The notes under the pieces: model-generated
Database searches by the model: none
What the model was told of the DNA's origin: nothing
The model's input: only the letters and a program-made list of their open reading frames with translations
Shown: positions 23,069 to 29,910 of the stretch, one piece after another
How positions within the stretch are numbered: the first letter of the stretch is position 1
Layout of the letters: each line of letters begins with the position of its first letter
Made by a program: the position numbers and the translations under genes
NCBI GenBank assembly: GCA_947567585.1
Contig: CANONE010000006.1
Span: forward strand, 1 to 31,310
Reading direction: 5' to 3'
From: an uncultured Clostridia bacterium
Lineage (GTDB): Bacteria; Bacillota; Clostridia; Oscillospirales; Acutalibacteraceae
DNA: 31,310 nucleotides

Positions 23069-24823
23069 ATGAAGAAAACATCCGCAGTGAGACTCTACCT
23101 TTTCGCCTTCTCCTTTCTGGGGCCCCAGCGGAAAAAATATCTGCTGGGCGTACTGCTGGGAACTTGCGAGCTGGCTCTGCTTTTTGTGACGCCCTACGTA
23201 AACCAGGCTCTCATCGACACGGTCACTGGAGCGCGGCAGGGAAATATCATGTGGATCCTTCTGGAAATGCTGGCCGTGTTTCTGCTGCTGGTACCACCAA
23301 TCGTGGTAGGGAAATACCTGCAAACCGCCGCTACCGAGGAGGGGACCGCCCGGCTGTATAAGGCGATGTTCCATCACATTCTCCACATGCCCTACGCGGG
23401 GCTGGTAAAGTACCGCACCGGGGACTACCTTACCCGCCTGCGGGATGACGCCAACAGCACCACCAATGTCTTCTCCTCCTTTGGAATGCTCAATCTCATC
23501 CGGTTTGCGGCGGTTTTTCCGGCAACGCTGATTTTGCTGCTGGCGAACGACTGGCATATCGCGGTAGCGGGCCTGCTCTATGGCGGGGTAAACCTGGCGC
23601 TTTCCCTCTACCTGAACCCCCTGGCCAAGCGGCTGGAAGGAGAGGCGAAGCTGGAAATCGTAAACTCCGCCTCCTTCCTGGTGGAAGCGCTGCGGTCCAT
23701 TCCGGTGGTGCGGGTATTCGTGCTGCATCAGGTACTCAGCCAGCGCTACGCCGGCATCTGCAAAGAGATACGCAAAAAGCGGATGCGCTATCAAAACGTC
23801 ATCGGCATTACTTATGGGGTAGTGGACTTTTTCGCCCAATCGGCCCTGGCGGTAGGGCTGATCATCGGCGTGCTGCTGGCAAAAGAGGGGCAGACCCTGG
23901 GCGGGGTGGTGTTCAACGCCACGCTGATGGGGATGATGGGCGACGCCATCTACCGGCTGAGCACCTTTTTACTGCTGTCCCAGCCCCACCTGGTAGCCAT
24001 GGAGCGGGTGCGGGAACTTTTGAGCCAGCCGCTGGAGGATCTGGAAAGCGGCGGCCAGGAGGTTGACACGGAAAGGGAGGTAGCCGTGGATTTTCGGGAC
24101 GTCACCTTCTCCTATAACGGTGAGGACAATGTGCTGCAGGGGCTGAACCTAACCCTGTACCGGGGGGAGCATCTGGCGATTGTAGGCGGCTCCGGCGGTG
24201 GAAAGTCCACCATTATCAAGCTGATGGAGGGCTTTTACGCCCCCACCTCCGGAGAGATCGCCTACTTTGGGCAAACGGGGCTTTCCCGAAAAGCCATTCG
24301 GAACCTGTTTGCCTATGTGCCCCAGGAATGTACCCTCTTCGACGGCAGCATTGGGGAAAACATTGCCCTGGGAAGGGCTCAGGCCAGCCAAGAGGACGTC
24401 GTCCAAGCCGCTATGGCGGCGGATATCCATACGTTTATTGAGAGCCTGCCCCAGGGCTACGGCACGCCGGCAGGAGAACAGGGCGGGCAGCTTTCCGGCG
24501 GGCAGCGGCAGCGGATCGCCATTGCCCGGGGCGTGCTGAAAAACGCCCCTGTGCTGCTTCTGGACGAGGCCACGGCGTCTTTGGACTCAGCGGCTGAGAA
24601 GGAGGTGCAGGCTTGTTTAGACCGCATCTCCAGCAAAATGACCACCGTAACGGTGGCCCACCGGCTCCCCGCCATTGAGAACGCGGACCGCATTCTGGTT
24701 ATAGAGGCCGGCAAAGTGGTAGAGGAAGGAAAATTCCACCAGCTGCTGGCTCAGGGCGGACGGTTTAAGGAGCTGTACGAAAGCCAACAGAGAGAGGAGG
24801 CCGCCAAAAGCCAGGGTCTGTAG
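23069..24823 (+). CDS. ABC exporter half-transporter, partner of the preceding gene
   Basis: A 584-residue type IV ABC exporter starting two bases after its partner's stop. It has an N-terminal six-helix membrane domain (residues 1-320) and an ATPase domain with GGSGGGKST, VPQECTLFDG, LSGGQ, VLLLDEATASLD and AHRLPA. Both subunits keep the catalytic Glu and canonical signature, so unlike many heterodimers neither site looks dead. The frame is open far upstream inside the previous gene, but that part has no ABC similarity. GTGGAGGA just before the ATG serves as ribosome binding site. A terminator follows 40 bases later. Confidence 0.93.
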   Translation: MKKTSAVRLYLFAFSFLGPQRKKYLLGVLLGTCELALLFVTPYVNQALIDTVTGARQGNIMWILLEMLAVFLLLVPPIVVGKYLQTAATEEGTARLYKAMFHHILHMPYAGLVKYRTGDYLTRLRDDANSTTNVFSSFGMLNLIRFAAVFPATLILLLANDWHIAVAGLLYGGVNLALSLYLNPLAKRLEGEAKLEIVNSASFLVEALRSIPVVRVFVLHQVLSQRYAGICKEIRKKRMRYQNVIGITYGVVDFFAQSALAVGLIIGVLLAKEGQTLGGVVFNATLMGMMGDAIYRLSTFLLLSQPHLVAMERVRELLSQPLEDLESGGQEVDTEREVAVDFRDVTFSYNGEDNVLQGLNLTLYRGEHLAIVGGSGGGKSTIIKLMEGFYAPTSGEIAYFGQTGLSRKAIRNLFAYVPQECTLFDGSIGENIALGRAQASQEDVVQAAMAADIHTFIESLPQGYGTPAGEQGGQLSGGQRQRIAIARGVLKNAPVLLLDEATASLDSAAEKEVQACLDRISSKMTTVTVAHRLPAIENADRILVIEAGKVVEEGKFHQLLAQGGRFKELYESQQREEAAKSQGL

Positions 24824-24865
24824 CCGCCTAGAGTCTGTTTGAAAATAGACTTGCCGGGATAGTAA

Positions 24866-24904
24866 AAATAGGACCCGCGCCTTTTCAGGGCACAGGTCCT
24901 ATTT
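24866..24904. terminator. Bidirectional terminator between convergent genes
   Basis: AAATAGGACC and GGTCCTATTT form a perfect 10-bp outer stem with a partly paired interior. A/T tracts flank both sides. It overlaps the stop codon of the minus-strand gene. Confidence 0.75.
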
Positions 24905-25414
24905 CACACATTTTTCGCAAGGCGTTAAATGCAGCGACAGAGCTTCCTCAATATTGGACAGATAGTAGGTTCCGCCGTTACAGTTGCTGTCATAGTGGTA
25001 GCGCTCACCTGTACGCGTAATGTAAATGGCGTGCCCTTCTTCTCCAGCGCCGCCGGCCGCGGTATCCTGCGCCTGAGGCGCCGCGCCGTTGCCAGAGGTT
25101 TCGCCGCCTCCCGCCACCGGCGCGGTATTTACCGGCGCTGTATTTACCGGCAAGGCGGCGGTTCCGTTTCCTCCGGGGGCCGCCCCGGCAGCGCCGCCGT
25201 AACCGGCCGTCCCTTGGAAGCCCCCAAAAATGCCGGAAGGAAAAGCGCCCAGCATAAAAACACCGGAAAGCAGCACGATTTCTACAGCGGCAACCGCCGC
25301 CATAAGCGCCAACACTACGCTTCGCAGCACGCCCAGCTTCGGCGGAGGACCCTGACGGGTAAAGGGAGGGCCGGCATAGGGCGCTTCGTTAGCGTCAACG
25401 AAGTTGGGGTCCAT
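24899..25414 (-). CDS. Membrane-anchored protein with Cys-rich C-terminal motif
   Basis: A 171-residue protein with a Pro-rich cytoplasmic start, one membrane helix (about 30-57), a Gly/Ala-rich flexible linker containing the tandem VNTAP repeat, and a compact C-terminal domain: IYITRTGERYHYDSNC, then EALSLHLTPCEKC. The YHxxxxC...PCxxC pattern occurs at the ends of many Firmicute surface or membrane proteins and resembles a small metal-binding knuckle. Function unknown. AAAGGAG lies eight bases before the ATG, and a near-consensus promoter stands upstream, so it is a single-gene unit. Confidence 0.75.
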   Translation of the reverse strand: MDPNFVDANEAPYAGPPFTRQGPPPKLGVLRSVVLALMAAVAAVEIVLLSGVFMLGAFPSGIFGGFQGTAGYGGAAGAAPGGNGTAALPVNTAPVNTAPVAGGGETSGNGAAPQAQDTAAGGAGEEGHAIYITRTGERYHYDSNCNGGTYYLSNIEEALSLHLTPCEKCVK

Positions 25415-25494
25415 AGGGTCATCTCCTTTTCATCTTTCCCGCGCAAGATACAGGGAGTTCTTCTTCGACCCTGGTTCCGGCGGCATTTGCTGTT

Positions 25495-25523
25495 ATTTTA
25501 CAATATTTTCTCCGTTTTGTCAA
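25495..25523 (-). promoter_or_regulatory. Promoter of the Cys-rich membrane protein gene
   Basis: On the minus strand TTGACA (25518-25523), a 17-base AT-rich spacer and TAAAAT (25495-25500), 80 bases before the start codon. Confidence 0.8.
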
Positions 25524-25803
25524 TTCCGTTACCCGCCGGAGAATCCTGCCGCCAGCGCAGAGCTTTAGAAGATCGAGGGTAGCGCGAAGCTCCCAAGCGC
25601 TGCAAAACGCTCCGCCTCTCCAGCCGGGAGTTTTCGCGCGAAAGGGGCGGTCTTTTCCGGGTTGTAGGCACTCCTCACAAATGCCTTTTCCCCTATCGCA
25701 GGCACACTGGAGCCATGCACAAAAGTTTCTCCAGCACTCTTGTTGAAATCATTATAATTTTTACAAACTTGTTTCTTCGGAGAAAAAAATTAAGTGTTAG
25801 GGC

Positions 25804-25832
25804 TTTACAAGAAGGAAAAGCTGTGGTAGCAT
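25804..25832 (+). promoter_or_regulatory. Promoter of the second padR gene
   Basis: TTTACA (25804-25809), 17 bases, TAGCAT (25827-25832), 33 bases before the start codon. Confidence 0.55.
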
Positions 25833-25865
25833 AAGTTTGATAAAATTATTAGGAGTGTGTAAGAC

Positions 25866-26210
25866 ATGCCGCACGTTGGTACTACCAAAAAAGTTTCCGC
25901 CGAGCTGTTGTGCCTTTCCCTGCTCAACGAGAGGCCCATGTACGTTTATGAGATCACCCAGGAGATCAATCGTCGGAGCCAAGGGTACCTGGAGCTGGCT
26001 GAGGCCGCCATATACGTGACCATGTACCGTCTAGTAGAAAAGGGGTACGTAACAGACAAGCGCGAGGTGGCCGGAGAGGGCAAGCCGCGGCTGCGGGTAT
26101 ACTACCATATCACCGACCTAGGCCGCGCCTATTACCAGTCTATTTTGGAGGCCCACGAACGGTCCATGGTAGGTCTTAAAAACTTCTTTGCCAGCACTGC
26201 GGAGGCGTAA
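25866..26210 (+). CDS. PadR family transcriptional regulator
   Basis: A 114-residue winged-helix regulator. SAELLCLSLLNERPMYVYEITQEI, then AAIYVTMYRLVEKGYVTDKRE and RVYYHITDLGRAYYQSI match the PadR N-terminal domain, with a short helical tail for dimerisation. It has AGGAG ten bases before the ATG. Unlike the first PadR gene it stands alone: no HAAS or transporter gene follows on the same strand, so its target is probably elsewhere or only itself. Confidence 0.88.
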   Translation: MPHVGTTKKVSAELLCLSLLNERPMYVYEITQEINRRSQGYLELAEAAIYVTMYRLVEKGYVTDKREVAGEGKPRLRVYYHITDLGRAYYQSILEAHERSMVGLKNFFASTAEA

Positions 26211-26221
26211 GGCTTCCGGCG

Positions 26222-26257
26222 GGGCCCCTGCTTTCTCCGGCAGGAGCCCTGTGTTTT
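26222..26257 (+). terminator. Terminator after the second padR gene
   Basis: GGGCCCCTGC and GCAGGAGCCC pair with one mismatch around an eight-base loop, followed by TGTGTTTT. It lies between convergent genes. Confidence 0.65.
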
Positions 26258-26262
26258 CCTAC

Positions 26263-27309
26263 TTATCCCAGCCCTTTTACACGCTCCACCAGCCAGGCTA
26301 CCGCTCCGCCGTATTCTCCCAGCTCCAGGGCTATTTCCCGCAGCCGGGCATACGCCTCTTCCAGCCCCCGCTCCCGGCCCTCAGGGGATTCTAAGGTCCG
26401 TTCCAGTTGCAGGCAGATGGTTTCAAAGCTGTCCTCTCTCTCGGCGAGACCTTCCACCCTGCCCAGCTTTTCAAACTCCCCTCTCAGCGAAAGCGTTACC
26501 AATTCCTCCATGCCTTTGGTTCCCTGCGGCAAAACCTTTGCAGCAGGCTCTTTCCAGCCCTGTAGGTACTCCGCCATCTCCGCCGTCAGCTCCCGGAACC
26601 GGAAAAGGCCGGTAAAAAGAGGCCGGTGGGCCGGCGCGCGAAAGAGGTCCATCCCGGCGGCGGAAAGGAGAATATCCAGCCGCAGCAGGCAGTCCTCTAT
26701 ATCTCCGGCCATCAGCCCGCACCCAGCGGACTTCTCCAGTTTTTCCGCCAGCCGCTGTGTCCGCCGCGCCAGATATCCATACGGCAGCTCCGGCGGGGAA
26801 AGCGCCGCGGCCGCCTCCCTGCCCGCCTTCACCGCCTCTTCCGCCAGCCGCTGAAGCCGGCTCTCCCGGTCCCGAAGAATCAGCTCCGCCAGTTCTTTTA
26901 AAAACGCGGCCATCCCTTTTGTGCCCAGCCTCGCATCCTCCGCCAGCTGCTGAAATCGTTTACAGACAGGCGCGAACGCGTCCCGGTCCGCCGGGCGGGC
27001 CCTGGCTACCATCAGCTGCGCCTGGAACGCGGTTACATTGGCCTCAAACGCCATTTCCTCCATGGCTTTCAGCAGCGCAAACCGGGCCAGAAAATCCTCG
27101 GGTTTTGTAAGCATCTCCCGCACTTGCCCCTGGGCGGTTTCCAGTCCGCCGGCCAGTTTGGCGGCGCCGCTCTCCATGCAGAACCAGAAAGACCGGTAAT
27201 GCTCCGCCTCTTCCCCGCAGGCATGAGCCTGGGCCGCGGCGGCCCGGGCCTGGACTGTCAGCCGGTTCAAGGTTCGGGCGATTTCCTCTGTGGTTTTTGA
27301 ATAGCTCAT
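26263..27309 (-). other. Possible internal start giving the helical domain alone
   Basis: Within the AraC-type gene, GGAGG (27317-27321) stands seven bases before an in-frame ATG (27309), ideal spacing. It would yield a 348-residue protein beginning MSYSKTTEEIARTLNRL, exactly where the DNA-binding part ends. Confidence 0.4.
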
Positions 27310-27672
27310 TGTGATTCCTCCATTCAAAGCGTAGATGGGGGGCGGGGACAGCCGGAATTTGCGGTAGTCCGCCGGGGTCACGCCCATGTGGGCCTTGAAA
27401 GCCCGGGTGAATCCCTCGTGGGAGTCGTAGCCGCAGTTGAGGGCGATTTCCAATACGGTGGCGCCGCCGCCCGCCAATTCTACCGCGGCCAGCTCCATCC
27501 GCCGCCGGGCCACATAGCGCATGACGCTCTCCCCTACCGCCTCCCGAAACAGCCTTTGGTAGTAATATTTTGAGAAAGCCGCGCTTTCAGCCAGATCGTC
27601 CACACTAAGTCTTTCCCGCAGCCGCGCCTCGATCACCGCCAGCGTCCGCTCTACAAAATCCACACTTTCCAT
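26263..27672 (-). CDS. AraC-type regulator with long helical C-terminal domain
   Basis: A 469-residue protein. Residues 1-110 are an AraC/XylS double helix-turn-helix at the N-terminus (LSVDDLAESAAFSKYYYQRLF; LEIALNCGYDSHEGFTRAFKAHMGVTPADYRK). The remaining 350 residues are almost entirely helical and Ala/Glu/Leu-rich, not the GyrI-like ligand domain usual after N-terminal AraC domains. I do not recognise this part. ATG 27672 has GGGAGG eight bases upstream; the frame stays open further upstream without such a site. A strong internal ribosome binding site precedes Met122, so the C-terminal part may also be made alone. Confidence 0.75.
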   Translation of the reverse strand: MESVDFVERTLAVIEARLRERLSVDDLAESAAFSKYYYQRLFREAVGESVMRYVARRRMELAAVELAGGGATVLEIALNCGYDSHEGFTRAFKAHMGVTPADYRKFRLSPPPIYALNGGITMSYSKTTEEIARTLNRLTVQARAAAAQAHACGEEAEHYRSFWFCMESGAAKLAGGLETAQGQVREMLTKPEDFLARFALLKAMEEMAFEANVTAFQAQLMVARARPADRDAFAPVCKRFQQLAEDARLGTKGMAAFLKELAELILRDRESRLQRLAEEAVKAGREAAAALSPPELPYGYLARRTQRLAEKLEKSAGCGLMAGDIEDCLLRLDILLSAAGMDLFRAPAHRPLFTGLFRFRELTAEMAEYLQGWKEPAAKVLPQGTKGMEELVTLSLRGEFEKLGRVEGLAEREDSFETICLQLERTLESPEGRERGLEEAYARLREIALELGEYGGAVAWLVERVKGLG

Positions 27673-27753
27673 TTCCGCCGCCTCCCAGTCAGTAGCATAC
27701 CACAGCCGTCCGCCCATCTCTTGACCGCGAATGCTCTTTTTCCGCAAAAACAG

Positions 27754-27789
27754 CCCGGCGCTCTCAGGCATACCGCCCAGAGCGCCGGG
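27754..27789 (-). terminator. Terminator after the XRE regulator gene
   Basis: CCCGGCGCTCT and AGAGCGCCGGG form a perfect 11-bp stem with a 14-base loop. T-runs follow on both strands (CTGTTTTTGC on the minus strand), four bases beyond the stop codon. Confidence 0.8.
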
Positions 27790-27793
27790 TTTT

Positions 27794-28243
27794 TCACTCC
27801 TTCATAGATTCCCAATGCTTCAGCTTCAGCAGCTCCTGCCGGAAAGCCGCCCGGGCCTCTTCCGGCGATTTGCCAGGGCAGGGTACATGGGCCGCCAGGT
27901 AGTCCAAAAGCCCCTCCAGAGATGTATAGGCAAATTCCCCCTTATCATAGCACCACTTACAGTAGTCCTCATTAAAAGAGCCGTCCTCCTCCCTGCTGAT
28001 GCACGCGTCCTCCAGGGGCATTCCGCAGCACTGGCAGAACAACTGCCGGGGAGAGCCCAGCAGCGTGTTGATGGACACGTCAAAAAGCCGGGACAGGAGC
28101 TTCAATGTCTCTACATTGGGCGTGGTTTCCCCGTTTTCCCAGCGGGAGACCGCCTGCCGGGTCACAAAAACCTTTTCCGCCAGCTGGTCCTGGGAGAGCC
28201 CGCTTTTTGCCCGAAGGGAAGACAGCACGTCTTTTGTTTCCAT
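27794..28243 (-). CDS. XRE-type regulator with zinc-ribbon domain
   Basis: A 149-residue protein. Residues 1-60 are a Cro/C1-type helix-turn-helix (LRAKSGLSQDQLAEKVFVTRQAVSRWENGE). From about residue 68 follows a putative zinc-ribbon domain (FCQCCGMPLED, then DYCKWCYDKGEF) and a helical tail, an arrangement known from many clostridial proteins. The paired CxxC motifs suggest a bound zinc. ATG 28243 has GAGGTGA upstream and a promoter 20 bases away; the open frame further upstream lies in the neighbouring esterase and is ignored. Likely autoregulated; target unknown. Confidence 0.88.
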   Translation of the reverse strand: METKDVLSSLRAKSGLSQDQLAEKVFVTRQAVSRWENGETTPNVETLKLLSRLFDVSINTLLGSPRQLFCQCCGMPLEDACISREEDGSFNEDYCKWCYDKGEFAYTSLEGLLDYLAAHVPCPGKSPEEARAAFRQELLKLKHWESMKE

Positions 28244-28262
28244 TCTGATCACCTCAGGCCCT

Positions 28263-28291
28263 AGTATACACCCCGCCGGAAGAAATGTCGA
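28263..28291 (-). promoter_or_regulatory. Promoter of the XRE regulator gene
   Basis: On the minus strand TCGACA (28286-28291), 17 bases, TATACT (28263-28268). Confidence 0.65.
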
Positions 28292-28350
28292 GCAACTGCC
28301 TGTTGCGGGTTCATCTTTATTTCCCACAGACGGCTTTTGGGGGATTTGGG

Positions 28351-29634
28351 TTATTGGAACACCATGGGTTCTTTGTGGGTAGAGGCGTAGGGTTCCCAAT
28401 GGGGCAGGCCCGCGCCGTTGGGGTCGAGGTTTTTGGCAAAATTGGCCCAGTAAGCGGAGATCTGCCCGCAGAGCTCCCGGTCCTTGGGCTCCCAGGGCCG
28501 CCAGCAGCGGTCCATGGTCTCGAACACGTACCATAGCTCCGCAGAATGGAAGGCGCCGGCGTCGTCCCCGGGAAGCTTCCGGTTAAAGAAATAAAGGTAA
28601 GAGGGAGCGCGGCCCAGCTTCAGCTGGTTCTCGCACCAACGGGCCCCGGCCTCCTGGAGAAGGGTCTCGCCGCCGATGTCGTCTCCCAGAGAGCCGATCA
28701 TGTAAGGGATATCCAGGATGCCTCCGTTTTCCGCCTGCTGGTCTACAGAACCGGGAAGAAGCCAGCCGTCTATGTGAGGGGTCCAGCCCAGCTGCTGGCC
28801 GGCGGCGGCATAGGCCGCATCCCGAAGAGCTTCTGCCGGAACCTGGCGCAGCTCTTCAATGGCGTTGACCTTTAGATGCTCCATCAGCTTTTGGCCCTGG
28901 GCCCACGCCTGTTCCTTCGCGGGGGTCTCATGCAGAGCCCGCAGGCCGCCGCCGCTTTGGAGAATCGCCCCGCGAAGCATCCCTTTGGAAAGAGGCGAGG
29001 AGATAATCGTCTGCACGCTCATACAGCCGGCGGACTGGCCGAAAATGGTAATTTTTTCCGGGTCGCCCCCAAAATGGGCAATATTCTCCCGAACCCAGCC
29101 CAAGGCGAAGAGCTGGTCCAGAATGCCATAGTTCCCGCTGACCCCTTCCGGATTTTCCTTCTCCAGATCCGGATGGGCAAAGAAGCCGAAGACGTTCACC
29201 CGGTAGTTGATGGTGACCAAAATCACGCCCTTTTTGGCAAAGCCCTCCCCGTCAAATTCCTTCTCGCTGCCGCTGCCGTGCATAAAAGCCCCGCCGTGAA
29301 TCCAAAAGAGCACGGGAAGCCGGGAATCCTCCCCCGCGCTTTCCGGGGTCCAGATATTGAGATACAGGCAGTCCTCGTTGAGGGGAGGCAAGGGAACATC
29401 GTAGAACTCCTTGCTGTAAAAACCCATGACGGAAAGGTCCGTCTGGGGGCAGGAGGCTCCGAACTCCCGGCAGTCCAGGGGCTCGGTCCATGGCGCGTGG
29501 GCCTGGGGGCGGCGAAAGCGTCTTTCTCCCACAGGGGGCTGGGCGTAAGGAATCCCCTTAAAAATAACGGTCCGGGCGTCTTGCGAAAGCGCGCCCTGTA
29601 CCGGGCCCTGGGCGGTCTGAACAATCGATTGCAT
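28351..29634 (-). CDS. Type-B carboxylesterase
   Basis: A 427-residue alpha/beta-hydrolase of the carboxylesterase/para-nitrobenzyl esterase family. The nucleophile is Ser201 in IFGQSAG, the oxyanion hole is HGGAF (113-117), NEDCLYLNIW (86-95) is the family signature, and the catalytic His is probably in AFHSAELWYVF near residue 360. It is shorter than the usual 480-500 residues, lacking part of the C-terminal region. No signal peptide, so it acts in the cytoplasm on small esters. ATG has AAAGGAGG seven bases upstream. Confidence 0.9.
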   Translation of the reverse strand: MQSIVQTAQGPVQGALSQDARTVIFKGIPYAQPPVGERRFRRPQAHAPWTEPLDCREFGASCPQTDLSVMGFYSKEFYDVPLPPLNEDCLYLNIWTPESAGEDSRLPVLFWIHGGAFMHGSGSEKEFDGEGFAKKGVILVTINYRVNVFGFFAHPDLEKENPEGVSGNYGILDQLFALGWVRENIAHFGGDPEKITIFGQSAGCMSVQTIISSPLSKGMLRGAILQSGGGLRALHETPAKEQAWAQGQKLMEHLKVNAIEELRQVPAEALRDAAYAAAGQQLGWTPHIDGWLLPGSVDQQAENGGILDIPYMIGSLGDDIGGETLLQEAGARWCENQLKLGRAPSYLYFFNRKLPGDDAGAFHSAELWYVFETMDRCWRPWEPKDRELCGQISAYWANFAKNLDPNGAGLPHWEPYASTHKEPMVFQ

Positions 29635-29654
29635 GAAAAAACCTCCTTTAATAT

Positions 29655-29695
29655 TTTGAGATCGAAGTATTAATATTAAGTTTACATGGCGCAAA
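29655..29695 (-). promoter_or_regulatory. Promoter/operator region of the esterase gene
   Basis: On the minus strand TTGCGC and AATACT are 17 bases apart. An inverted repeat TTAATATT...AATATTAA spans the -10 and early transcribed bases and may be an operator. Confidence 0.4.
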
Positions 29696-29796
29696 AGCAA
29701 ATGTCAAGCGGTCCATATCTGAAATGTTTTCCGCAAATCTCTCCTCCCCGCCCGCCAAGTCCTCCGCCTCCTTTCACTTTTTTTGGAAAAATACCA

Positions 29797-29825
29797 TTGA
29801 TTATTTTGGGGGTCTGTGATACAAT
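29797..29825 (+). promoter_or_regulatory. Promoter of pckG
   Basis: TTGATT (29797-29802), 17 bases, TACAAT (29820-29825) with a TG making an extended -10. Transcription would start about 80 bases before the ATG. Confidence 0.75.
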
Positions 29826-29910
29826 ATCTCTAGAATCGCGTACAATGCATTTTTCTATCTTCACCTTATTTTTCCGCCCCCGCGGCGAAACGAAAGGAGT
29901 AATATACCCA

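Larger units (their letters stand above)
25415..25865. other. Divergent intergenic region
   Basis: About 450 bases with two outward promoters (25495-25523 minus, 25804-25832 plus). Between them I see no gene, no copy of the intergenic element and no clear riboswitch. The left 150 bases are GC-rich and the last 120 AT-rich. Confidence 0.6.

Noticed and set aside
28244..28534. N-terminal extension of the XRE regulator frame
   Set aside because: It runs antiparallel to nothing useful, lies partly inside the esterase 3' end, and lacks a start signal; the promoter at 28263-28291 lies within it.
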